Positions 1 to 7,110 of a DNA stretch of 13,934 bases are shown here, piece by piece (the first letter of the stretch is position 1; each line of letters opens with the position of its first letter). The DNA lies in assembly GCA_964620555.1 (NCBI GenBank), contig CAZUGZ010000049.1, positions 1-13,934 of the forward strand. The letters are read 5' to 3'. A program made the position numbers and the translations under genes. The DNA comes from JAPOQD01 sp964620555 (lineage in GTDB: Bacteria; Pseudomonadota; Gammaproteobacteria; Pseudomonadales; Halieaceae). The notes beneath the pieces are model-generated. The model searched no databases and had not been told where the DNA came from. It saw only the letters and a program-made list of their open reading frames with translations.

Positions 1-306
1 AAGCGGCGCGGCAAGCCCACCTACGTCGACGGGCTGTTGGACGAGAGCAGCATCTCCGGGGGTCTGCCGGGCGATAAGCTCTCCATGGATGAGGACAGCG
101 GTGAAACAGACCCCCTGTACGACGAGGCGGTTCTCTACGTAACCAGCAGCCGGCGGGCCAGCATTTCTTCCGTGCAGCGCAAGCTGCGCATCGGCTACAA
201 CCGTGCCGCCCGCTTGATCGAGGCCATGGAAGCCGCCGGGGTGGTTTCCGAGATGAGCAGCAATGGTCAGCGCGAGGTGGTGGCTCCGCCTCCACCGGAG
301 GAATGA
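1..306 (+). CDS. ftsK: DNA translocase FtsK, C-terminal end (partial)
   Basis: The reading frame is open from base 1 to a TGA at 304–306, giving the last 101 residues of a protein that starts outside the window. FtsK is a septal hexameric DNA pump that clears chromosomes from the division plane and activates XerCD at dif. What is visible is the end of the RecA-like motor (residues around YVDGLLDE) and then the winged-helix gamma domain, from DPLYDEAVLYV through SISSVQRKLRIGYNRAA to the terminal REVVAPPP, which closely matches the E. coli tail as I remember it. In that protein this domain reads the KOPS polarity sequences. A TTG at 37 is in frame but is not a real start. lolA follows with its start overlapping this stop. 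Confidence 0.95.
   Translation, partial: KRRGKPTYVDGLLDESSISGGLPGDKLSMDEDSGETDPLYDEAVLYVTSSRRASISSVQRKLRIGYNRAARLIEAMEAAGVVSEMSSNGQREVVAPPPPEE
297..300 (+). promoter_or_regulatory. Ribosome binding site of lolA (GGAG)
   Basis: GGAG lies in the last codons of ftsK. It is 5 nt before the ATG at 306 but only 2 nt before the ATG at 303. This favours the second of two adjacent ATG codons as the lolA start and implies translational coupling to ftsK. Confidence 0.6.
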
Positions 307-914
307 TGCGGTTCCTGTGGATCCTGCTGTTGCCGGTGCTGGCGTTAATGCCGGCCAGGGAGGCGCCGGCGGACGGCCTGGAGGGACTGCTGGCTTCCTA
401 CCGGACCCTGGCCGGTGAGTTTCGCCAACAGCTGCACACCGCGTCCGGCGAACTGCTGGAGGAGAGCCGTGGCAGCTTCAGCCTGCGTCAGCCGGGACAA
501 TTTCGCTGGCACGTGGTGGCGCCCGACGAGCAATTGCTGGTGCTGGCAGACCATCGGCTGCTACATTACGACGTGGCCCTGGCAACGGCCACACTCAGCC
601 CCGTCAGTGGCATTATTCCCGAGTCACCACTGTTGATACTGGGTGGGGAAGTCGCACAGATACGTGAGTTCTATGAGGTCGAGGAGGCCGCTGATGGCGT
701 CTATGATCTGTGGCCGCTGGACGATGACAGCCCATTGACCCGGGTCAACCTGCAATTTGCAGGAGACACCCCCGAATCCATGACCCTGCACGACCGGTTG
801 GGCCAAACCACCGAAATCCAGTTTTCCTCGGTAGCGTTGAATCCAACCCTGTCGAGGGCCGAATTCCAGTTCGACATCCCCGCCGGTGTCGATGTCTTGC
901 ACAATGACTACTGA
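306..914 (+). CDS. lolA: Outer-membrane lipoprotein carrier protein LolA
   Basis: LolA is the periplasmic chaperone that takes lipoproteins from the LolCDE transporter and hands them to LolB at the outer membrane. The protein has about 202 residues, the normal length. It begins with a Sec signal (MRFLWILLLPVLALMP, cleavage probably near residue 19–23). Family features follow: the F-x-Q near GEFRQQL, the strand GSFSLRQPGQFRWHV (about residues 57–70), and a C-terminal stretch with NPTLSRAEFQF and IPAGVDV. Two ATGs are possible, 303 and 306; I chose 306 because of spacing from GGAG, and the choice changes one residue only. The gene sits between ftsK and rarA as in E. coli, overlapping both, so it is probably co-transcribed with them. 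Confidence 0.93.
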   Translation: MRFLWILLLPVLALMPAREAPADGLEGLLASYRTLAGEFRQQLHTASGELLEESRGSFSLRQPGQFRWHVVAPDEQLLVLADHRLLHYDVALATATLSPVSGIIPESPLLILGGEVAQIREFYEVEEAADGVYDLWPLDDDSPLTRVNLQFAGDTPESMTLHDRLGQTTEIQFSSVALNPTLSRAEFQFDIPAGVDVLHNDY

Positions 915-2229
915 TCTGTTCTCGCAACAGGAAGCGGGCTATCAACCCCTGGCTGCCCGGTTGCGTCCGCGGACGCTGGAAGACTTTATCGGGCAGACCC
1001 ACCTGCTGGGCATCGGCAAACCGCTGCGGGATGCGGTGGAACGGGGCCGACTCCATTCCATGGTGTTGTGGGGGCCGCCCGGCTCCGGCAAGACCACGCT
1101 GGCAAGATTGATGGCCAATACGGCTCGGGCCCACTTCATGAGCTTGTCCGCGGTGCTGGCGGGCGTCAAGGAAATTCGGGCAGCGGTGGATCAAGCGCGG
1201 CTGCAGCGGAGCCAGGGTCGCGATACCATCCTCTTTGTCGATGAGGCGCACCGCTTCAACAAGGCCCAGCAGGATGCTTTTTTGCCCCACGTGGAAGATG
1301 GCAGCCTGATTTTCGTGGGGGCGACCACGGAAAACCCTTCTTTCGAACTCAACAACGCTCTGTTGTCCCGCACCCGGGTCTACAAACTGCGCAGCTTGGG
1401 CGACGCAGAAATACTGACCGTGCTGGAGCGGGGCTTGCAGGCATTTGAAGCGCCAGTGGAGATCGATGCGGAACTACTGGATCAATTGGCTCGGGCTGCC
1501 GATGGAGATGCCCGTCGAGCCTTGAACCTGCTGGAGTTGAGCGTGGATTTGGCCCAGCGTGAGAACGGCCAGGCACGGGTCGAAGCGGCGACGGTAGCCG
1601 AAGTCACCCAGGGCGTCCCGCATCGTTTCGACCGGGGCGGAGACCTGTTCTACGACCAGATTTCCGCCCTGCACAAGGCGGTGCGCGGCAGTTCGCCCGA
1701 TGCAGCCCTGTACTGGTTCGTGCGCATGATCGACGGTGGCTGCGATCCCCTCTACGTAGCGCGGCGACTGGTGCGCATGGCCAGCGAGGATATCGGCAAC
1801 GCCGACCCGAGGGCGCTGGCCCTGGCCCTGGACGCCTGGCAGGTACAGGAGCGACTGGGCAGTCCCGAAGGCGAGTTGGCCATCGCCCAGGCCCTGGTCT
1901 ACGCGGCGTGCGCCGCCAAGAGCAATGCCGTCTACCAGGCATTCCAGGCGGCCCAAAAGGAAGTGAGTACCGGCGTCAGCGAGGAGGTCCCCCTGCACTT
2001 GCGCAATGCGCCCACCCGTCTGATGAAACAGATGGGACACGGCGCGCAATACCGCTACGCGCACGATGAGGAAGAGGGCTATGCCGCGGGGGAGAACTAT
2101 TTCCCCGAGTCACTGCGCCATGCGCGCTATTACCAGCCATTGCCGCGGGGGCTGGAGAAACAACTCATGGCCAGGCTGGAGCATCTGCGCGAACTGGATA
2201 AACGCAGTACAATGCGCCGCTACGAGTAG
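904..2229 (+). CDS. rarA: Replication-associated recombination ATPase RarA (MgsA)
   Basis: RarA is an AAA+ ATPase related to clamp loaders and RuvB. It acts at stalled replication forks and forms tetramers that bind single-stranded DNA ends and SSB. With the start at 904 it has 441 residues, close to the E. coli protein. Visible motifs: Walker A GPPGSGKTT (57–65), Walker B ILFVDEAH (109–116), sensor 1 GATTENPS (139–146), and a sensor-2 type DGDARRALN (200–208). The MgsA-type tetramerisation domain follows, with HKAVRGSSPDAALYW and MASEDIGNADPRAL (257–306). In-frame alternatives are GTG at 886 and ATG at 892; none has a clear ribosome site. I prefer 904 because the resulting MTTDLFSQ start resembles relatives. 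It overlaps the end of lolA by 11 nt in another frame, which suggests coupling. Confidence 0.95.
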   Translation: MTTDLFSQQEAGYQPLAARLRPRTLEDFIGQTHLLGIGKPLRDAVERGRLHSMVLWGPPGSGKTTLARLMANTARAHFMSLSAVLAGVKEIRAAVDQARLQRSQGRDTILFVDEAHRFNKAQQDAFLPHVEDGSLIFVGATTENPSFELNNALLSRTRVYKLRSLGDAEILTVLERGLQAFEAPVEIDAELLDQLARAADGDARRALNLLELSVDLAQRENGQARVEAATVAEVTQGVPHRFDRGGDLFYDQISALHKAVRGSSPDAALYWFVRMIDGGCDPLYVARRLVRMASEDIGNADPRALALALDAWQVQERLGSPEGELAIAQALVYAACAAKSNAVYQAFQAAQKEVSTGVSEEVPLHLRNAPTRLMKQMGHGAQYRYAHDEEEGYAAGENYFPESLRHARYYQPLPRGLEKQLMARLEHLRELDKRSTMRRYE

Positions 2230-2283
2230 CCCGCATACCCCGTCCTTGTAACAGTTCCAGTCATTGCCCTTGGCGGAGCGCGC

Positions 2284-2286
2284 AGG
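2284..2286 (+). promoter_or_regulatory. Ribosome binding site of serS (AGG)
   Basis: AGG within CAGGTG lies 7 nt before the ATG at 2294. It supports this start over an in-frame TTG at 2264, which would add ten residues (MPLAERAGVA) that SerS proteins do not have. The 64-nt gap after rarA (2230–2293) shows no convincing promoter to my eye. Confidence 0.5.
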
Positions 2287-2293
2287 TGTTGCC

Positions 2294-3595
2294 ATGTTGA
2301 ATCTGCAATTGGTACGCAAAGACCCCGAGGCGATAGCCCGCCAACTGGCGCGCCGCGGTGTGGCGTTCGACGTGTCCGAGTTCCTCGCTCTGGACGGGCG
2401 ACGCAAACAGGCGGATGTGAGGACCCAGTCCCTGCAGGCCGAGCGCAATGCCGCGTCCCGAAAAATTGGTGAACTGGTTGGCAACGGCATGGACGCCGGG
2501 GCGGCCAGGGACAGCGTGGGACCGGTACTGGAGCGGATAGCGAGCCAACTGGACCAGCAGGCCGCAGAATCCGGAGAGCTGCAGCAGCAACTGGAAGCGT
2601 TGATGATGGGGTTGCCCAATCTGCTGGCTGCCGAGGTACCCGACGGCAAGGGCGAAGAGGACAACCGGGAACTGCATCGCTGGGGTGAGCCCCGTAGCTT
2701 TGCCTTTGCACCACTGGACCACGTGGAACTGGGCGAAAAACTGGGGGGGATCGACCTTGCTGCCGCGACCCGGCTCACTGGTTCGCGTTTTGTGGTACTC
2801 AGTGGAGGGGTAGCGAGACTGCACCGGGCTCTGATCCAGTTCATGCTCGATGTCCATGTCGCCCGGCACGGTTATCTGGAACTCAATGTTCCCTATATCG
2901 TCAACGCGGAATCCCTGCGCGGCACCGGACAGTTGCCCAAATTTGAAGAGGACCTGTTCAAGCTGGACCACCACCAGGATTTCTACCTGATACCCACGGC
3001 GGAAGTCCCGGTTACCAACCTGGTGCGGGGACGAATCCTGACCCCGGAAGAATTGGGGGAGGGCCTCGGCTTCGTTTGCCATTCGCCGTGTTTTCGCAGC
3101 GAGGCGGGCAGTCATGGCCAGGACACTCGCGGCATGATCCGCCAGCATCAGTTTGAAAAAGTCGAACTGGTGCGCATCGTTTCCGCCCGGCAATCCGACT
3201 CGGCACTGGAGCAGTTGACCGGCCACGCGGAGACCATCCTGCAACTGCTGGAATTACCCTATCGCAAGGTGCTGCTGTGCGCCGGAGATGTCGGGTTCGG
3301 CTCCTGCAAGACCTACGACCTGGAAGTCTGGCTGCCCTCCCAGCGTCGTTATCGGGAGATCTCTTCGTGTAGCAACTTCTCCGATTTCCAGGCTCGCCGC
3401 ATGCAGGCGCGCTGGCGCAATCCCAATACCGGCAAGGTGGAACTGCTGCATACCCTGAACGGTTCCGGGCTCGCAGTGGGGCGTACTCTGGTCGCCATTC
3501 TCGAGAATTGCCAGGAAGCCGGCGGTGAGGTGGAACTGCCCGCCGTCCTGCATCCCTACCTGGGTGGCCTGACCCGCCTGCTGCCGCTGGAGTAG
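2294..3595 (+). CDS. serS: Seryl-tRNA synthetase
   Basis: This class II aminoacyl-tRNA synthetase charges tRNA-Ser, and tRNA-Sec where present, with serine in the cytoplasm. The protein has 433 residues; E. coli SerS has 430. The N-terminal part (about 35–105) is rich in charged and Q/E/L residues, as expected for the coiled-coil arm that holds the long variable arm of tRNA-Ser. The catalytic core shows motif 1 around GYLELNVPYIVN (193–204), then TGQLPKF (211–217), motif 2 from CFRSEAGSHGQDTRG to FEKVEL (266–292), the ISSCSN loop (356–361), and motif 3 NGSGLAVGRTLVAILEN (389–405). The usual W in SNMWDFQARRMQAR is S here (SNFSDFQARRMQAR), a minor change. It ends 4 nt before the cysG start, so the two are probably co-translated. 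Confidence 0.97.
   Translation: MLNLQLVRKDPEAIARQLARRGVAFDVSEFLALDGRRKQADVRTQSLQAERNAASRKIGELVGNGMDAGAARDSVGPVLERIASQLDQQAAESGELQQQLEALMMGLPNLLAAEVPDGKGEEDNRELHRWGEPRSFAFAPLDHVELGEKLGGIDLAAATRLTGSRFVVLSGGVARLHRALIQFMLDVHVARHGYLELNVPYIVNAESLRGTGQLPKFEEDLFKLDHHQDFYLIPTAEVPVTNLVRGRILTPEELGEGLGFVCHSPCFRSEAGSHGQDTRGMIRQHQFEKVELVRIVSARQSDSALEQLTGHAETILQLLELPYRKVLLCAGDVGFGSCKTYDLEVWLPSQRRYREISSCSNFSDFQARRMQARWRNPNTGKVELLHTLNGSGLAVGRTLVAILENCQEAGGEVELPAVLHPYLGGLTRLLPLE
3589..3592 (+). promoter_or_regulatory. Ribosome binding site of cysG inside serS (GGAG)
   Basis: GGAG in the last serS codons lies 7 nt before the GTG at 3600. It supports that non-ATG start and coupling of cysG to serS translation. 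Confidence 0.6.
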
Positions 3596-3599
3596 GGGC

Positions 3600-5018
3600 G
3601 TGGATTACCTGCCGCTGTTCCTGCGCCTGACACGGCGTCCGGTACTGCTGGTCGGTGGCGGCAAGACGGCCCGGCGCAAGGCCGACTGGCTGTGTCGGGC
3701 CGGTGCGAGCGTGACCGTGGTGGCCCCCGAAATCGATCCCGGGCTGCAAGCCCTGCTCGATAAATACCGGGGTCGTTGGTTGGAACGGGGTTATGGGGAT
3801 GAATGCCTGGACGGCATGCGCCTGGTGGTAGTCTCTACCCCGGACCGGGATCTCAACCGAGCGGTCTCGCAGGCCGCACAGGAGCGCGGCATCCCGGTCA
3901 ATGTGGTCGACAGCCCCGAACTGTGCAGTTTTCTGTTTCCCGCCATCGTCGACCGCAGCCCGCTGCTGGTGGCTATCGGCAGCGGCGGCACCAGCCCGGT
4001 GCTGGCGCGCCGGGTGAAAACCCAAATAGAGGCCCTGTTGCCCACGTCGTTGGGCCGGCTGGCGGCATTTGCCGGCCGTTTTCGACAGCGAGTGGCCAGG
4101 CAACTTCCGGACCTTCGGCAACGACGTCATTTCTGGGAGAATCTGTTCGACCGGCCCGCCCTGCAACAGCAACTGTATTCCGGCAATGAGGCTGGAGCGC
4201 AGGACGCGCTGCAGCAGCTTCTGGCCGAACCCGCCAGCACCTTCAGCCGGGGCGAAGTGTATTTGCTCGGTGCCGGACCCGGTGATCCGGAATTGGTCTC
4301 TTTCAAAACCGTGCGCCTGCTTCAGTCTGCCGATGTGGTTCTGTACGACCGCCTGGTGTCAGCCCAGGTTCTGGATCTGTGCCGCGGCGACGCAGAACGC
4401 ATCTACGTGGGCAAACGGCGCAGCGAGCACAGCCTGCCGCAACCGGAAATCAATCAATTGCTGGTGCAACTTGCCCACCAGGGGCAGCGGGTGGCACGCC
4501 TCAAGGGGGGAGACCCATTTATTTTCGGGCGGGGCGGAGAGGAAATCGAATTGCTGGCGGAAAACCGTATTCCCTTTCAGGTGGTGCCCGGCGTGACCGC
4601 CGCCAGCGGTTGTGCCTGCTATGCGGGTATTCCCCTGACTCACCGCGACCACGCCCAATCCGTACGCTTCATTACCGCGCAATTGCAGGATGACGGCCCG
4701 GGTCCGGCCTGGGAAGAACTGCAGGGCGAACGGGAAACCCTGGTGTTCTACATGGGCTCACAGGGCCTGGAAACGATCTGCCGGCAGTTGCAGGTCCATG
4801 GCAGGGCGGCAACCACTCCGGTGGCACTGGTGGAGCAGGGCACTACCCCCAATCAGCGCACCACGGTCAGCACTCTTGGGGAAATGCCGGGTCTGCTCAG
4901 TACCCGGCAGGTTCACGCCCCCACGATTATCATTGTCGGGTCTGTGGTGACGCTGCAATCGCAGCTCTCCTGGTATGAAGAAGCCGATGCTGTCGGCCGC
5001 TGGCCGGGGCCGGAATAA
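3600..5018 (+). CDS. cysG: Siroheme synthase CysG (trifunctional)
   Basis: CysG turns uroporphyrinogen III into siroheme, the cofactor of sulfite and nitrite reductases. It combines bis-methylation by SAM (uroporphyrinogen-III methyltransferase), precorrin-2 dehydrogenation by NAD and iron chelation. It has 472 residues with a GTG start. The N-terminal dehydrogenase/chelatase half shows a nucleotide-binding GGGKTARRK (19–27), NVVDSP with Asp104 at the position of the catalytic Asp I recall for CysG, and IGSGGTSPVLAR, whose Ser128 matches the serine phosphorylated in the Salmonella enzyme. The methyltransferase half has LGAGPGDPELVS (223–234), VLYDRLVS, LKGGDPFIFGRGGEE (301–315), VVPGVTAASG (328–337) and GIPLTHRDHAQSVR. 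The last 14 or so residues (EADAVGRWPGPE region) extend beyond the usual end. It is the last gene of the + strand run and converges with a transporter operon. Confidence 0.96.
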   Translation: MDYLPLFLRLTRRPVLLVGGGKTARRKADWLCRAGASVTVVAPEIDPGLQALLDKYRGRWLERGYGDECLDGMRLVVVSTPDRDLNRAVSQAAQERGIPVNVVDSPELCSFLFPAIVDRSPLLVAIGSGGTSPVLARRVKTQIEALLPTSLGRLAAFAGRFRQRVARQLPDLRQRRHFWENLFDRPALQQQLYSGNEAGAQDALQQLLAEPASTFSRGEVYLLGAGPGDPELVSFKTVRLLQSADVVLYDRLVSAQVLDLCRGDAERIYVGKRRSEHSLPQPEINQLLVQLAHQGQRVARLKGGDPFIFGRGGEEIELLAENRIPFQVVPGVTAASGCACYAGIPLTHRDHAQSVRFITAQLQDDGPGPAWEELQGERETLVFYMGSQGLETICRQLQVHGRAATTPVALVEQGTTPNQRTTVSTLGEMPGLLSTRQVHAPTIIIVGSVVTLQSQLSWYEEADAVGRWPGPE

Positions 5019-5045
5019 GCTTCACTTCTGAATTGAAGCCGGCCC
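5007..5045. terminator. Bulged inverted repeat at the cysG stop; possible convergent terminator
   Basis: GGGCCGG (5007–5013) pairs with CCGGCCC (5039–5045). Inside it CTTCA (5020–5024) pairs with TGAAG (5034–5038). This gives a 12-bp hairpin with a 9-nt loop and one 6-nt bulge. It spans the cysG stop codon and lies between two convergent genes. Neither strand has a U-run after the stem, so it is not a canonical intrinsic terminator. It may act with Rho, protect 3' ends, or be incidental in GC-rich sequence. Confidence 0.4.
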
Positions 5046-5089
5046 TGTCGCTGGACGTTCGCGTAATGCGATAACCCGAAAAACCTGCC

Positions 5090-5911
5090 CTAACCCGCCC
5101 CCCGGCCGCGCAGCCAGTTGACTGTGGCCAGCAGGAGCACGGCGAAGAGGATCATGAAACTGGCGACCGCCAGTATTTCCGGACTGATCTGTTCGCGGAT
5201 GCCGGCCCACATCTGGCGGGGGATGGTGCGCTGTTCCAGGCCGCCCAAAAACAGCACGACCACGACTTCATCGAAGGAAGCGGCGAAGGCGAACAGGGCA
5301 CCGGAAAACACTCCTGGTGCGATCAACGGCAATTGCACGCGGCGGAAAATCAGCAGGGGACCGGCGCCCAGGCTGGCCGCGGCGCGAGTGAGGTTGTTAT
5401 CAAAACCGGCCAGAGTCGCGCTTACGGTAATGACCACAAAGGGCGTACCCAGCGCCGCGTGTGCCAGGATCAGGCCAAGGTGGGTCTGGGCGAGACCCAG
5501 TTTGGAATAGAAGAACGTCATACCCGCCGCTGAAATGATAATCGGTGTGACCATGGGCGAGATCAGCAGGCCCATGATCAGCCCCCGCGCCGGCGTGGCC
5601 GGATTGGCCAGGCCCAGTGCCGCCAGGGTGCCCAGGGTGGTGGCGAGCACAGTGGCGGATGCGCCGATCGCCAGGCTGTTGACCAGTGCCCGCGACCACT
5701 GATCGTCGTTGAGCACACTTTGATACCAGCGCAGGGACCAGGCCTCCGGCTCCAGACGCAGCATGCCGTCGGTAAAGGTAAAGTAGGGCTCTGCATTGAA
5801 ACTGAGGGGGATCACTACCAGCAGCGGGGCAACCAGAAAGGCGAACACCAGCGCACAGAAAGCGACATGGCTGCCGCGGCGCAATCGATCACCCGAAAAA
5901 CGATGCTCCAT
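5090..5911 (-). CDS. ABC importer permease, PotC-like (spermidine/putrescine type)
   Basis: This is the second inner-membrane permease of the importer encoded by this operon. It has 273 residues, typical of PotC. It has about six hydrophobic segments, starting with HVAFCALVFAFLVAPLLVV, and the EAA coupling loop RAAASLGAGPLLIFRRV…LPLIAPG (about 176–200), which contacts the ATPase. Sequences such as ISPMVTPIIISAAGMTFFY and FDEVVVVLFLGG are typical of PotC-type permeases. An in-frame extension up to 5980 exists, but the ATG at 5911 lies 2 nt after the stop of the upstream permease and gives a normal N terminus, so I use it. It is the last gene of the operon. The substrate cannot be read from the permease; polyamine-type is a family inference. 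Confidence 0.9.
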   Translation of the reverse strand: MEHRFSGDRLRRGSHVAFCALVFAFLVAPLLVVIPLSFNAEPYFTFTDGMLRLEPEAWSLRWYQSVLNDDQWSRALVNSLAIGASATVLATTLGTLAALGLANPATPARGLIMGLLISPMVTPIIISAAGMTFFYSKLGLAQTHLGLILAHAALGTPFVVITVSATLAGFDNNLTRAAASLGAGPLLIFRRVQLPLIAPGVFSGALFAFAASFDEVVVVLFLGGLEQRTIPRQMWAGIREQISPEILAVASFMILFAVLLLATVNWLRGRGAG

Positions 5912-5913
5912 GG

Positions 5914-7110
5914 TTAGCCCAACTTCATCCGTTCGACCCCCGCCAGACGAATGTACAGTACGTAGAGCAGGGCCACGCAAGCCAACAGAATGGCGCCCAG
6001 TGCTGCGGCCAGCCCCCAGTTGAGGGACTGTTGCATGTGATAGGCAATCAGATTGGAAATGAGTTGTCCGGTGCGCCCGCCAACCAGGGCGGGAGTGATG
6101 TAGTAGCCGATGGAAAGAATGAAAACCAGCAGGCCGCCGGCCGCTACGCCGGGTAGCGACTGTGGCCAGTACACCCGCAGGAAGGCCTGACGATGTGTGG
6201 CCCCCAGCGATTCAGCAGCTTTCATGTACGCTGGTGGAATGCCGCGCATGACCGAGTACAGCGGCAATATCATGAACGGCAGCAACACGTGCACCATGGC
6301 TACCAAAGTGCCGGTCATGTTGTAGATCATGGCGATGCGACCGTCGTCACCCACCATCCCGAGGGCCACCAACAGGTCATTGACCACCCCCTGTCTCTGC
6401 AGCAGTACGATCCAGGACGTGGTGCGAACCAGCAGCGAGGTCCAAAAAGGCACCAGAACCAATATCAGCAACAGCTTGCTGCGTCGTGGCGACGCATTGG
6501 CCATCAGGTACGCCACCGGGTAGCCCAGCGACAGACAAATCAGGGTAATGGCGGCGCTGACCAGCAGGGTGCGGCCCAACAGCCGCAGATAGACCCGCCG
6601 CTCCGGTGGCTGCAATACCACGGCACCACTGGCATCCCGCTCCATATCCAGGGCATTGAGGTAGTGGCGCGAGGTGTAGCGCTCTCCCGCGCGGCGAATC
6701 GCCAGCCAGGTTTTGGGGTCGGCCCAGTCCGGGTCGGCGGCGATCATGGCCGAACTCCAGGTGTTTGTCTCCGCCACCGGCGGTGGCGCCCGGTCCAGCT
6801 TGCGGAAGGTGCGAAGGATGGTACTGCGCAGGCCGCTCTCCAGGCGATTGACACGATTGGCCACGGCACCCAGGGTTCGCTCTTGGTGCAGGACCAGGGA
6901 CTCCATGGCCAGGACCTGAAACAATTCCTCGTCCGGAACCGTTTGGCCGTCCCAGCCTTGCAACAGGGCCAGGGTCTGGGGCAGGGCATCCGCCACCAGC
7001 GGGTCGTGGACGCTGCGGGTCAGCATGGTGACCAGCGGTGCGACAAAGGTCACACCGAGAAAGAGCAGCAGCGGCAGGGTCAGGGCCAGGCCGTGCAGGC
7101 GTTTACTCAA
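5914..7110 (-). CDS. ABC importer permease, PotB-like, with large periplasmic insertion
   Basis: This is the first permease of the importer. It has 398 residues, about 110–120 longer than E. coli PotB. The first membrane helix (8–28) is followed by about 140 mostly hydrophilic residues (roughly 35–175, containing ADPDWADPKTWLAIRRA) before five further helices. The EAA loop is intact: KAAESLGATHRQAFLRVYWP…SLPG (297–320). I recall a subgroup of proteobacterial PotB-like permeases with a similar insertion containing a DPxWxDPxxW segment, so this is probably a family feature and not a local accident. The start is TTG at 7110, overlapping the binding-protein stop (TTGA); the next in-frame Met (residue 29) would lose the first helix. 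No strong ribosome site is visible, so translation probably depends on coupling. Confidence 0.88.
   Translation of the reverse strand: MSKRLHGLALTLPLLLFLGVTFVAPLVTMLTRSVHDPLVADALPQTLALLQGWDGQTVPDEELFQVLAMESLVLHQERTLGAVANRVNRLESGLRSTILRTFRKLDRAPPPVAETNTWSSAMIAADPDWADPKTWLAIRRAGERYTSRHYLNALDMERDASGAVVLQPPERRVYLRLLGRTLLVSAAITLICLSLGYPVAYLMANASPRRSKLLLILVLVPFWTSLLVRTTSWIVLLQRQGVVNDLLVALGMVGDDGRIAMIYNMTGTLVAMVHVLLPFMILPLYSVMRGIPPAYMKAAESLGATHRQAFLRVYWPQSLPGVAAGGLLVFILSIGYYITPALVGGRTGQLISNLIAYHMQQSLNWGLAAALGAILLACVALLYVLYIRLAGVERMKLG

Noticed and set aside
2264..2293. TTG start for serS ten codons upstream
   Set aside because: SerS proteins begin near MLNLQLVRKDPE, and an AGG site is correctly placed for the ATG at 2294.
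2261..3244. 327-codon – strand frame opposite serS
   Set aside because: It is entirely antisense to serS and has no domain or ribosome site.
3012..4172. 386-codon open frame on the – strand across serS and cysG
   Set aside because: It crosses the boundary of two well-supported + strand genes, and its product is proline/arginine-rich without motifs.
5912..5980. Upstream extension of the PotC-like permease (23 codons)
   Set aside because: It runs into the end of the preceding permease gene; the ATG at 5911 directly after that stop gives a normal N terminus.
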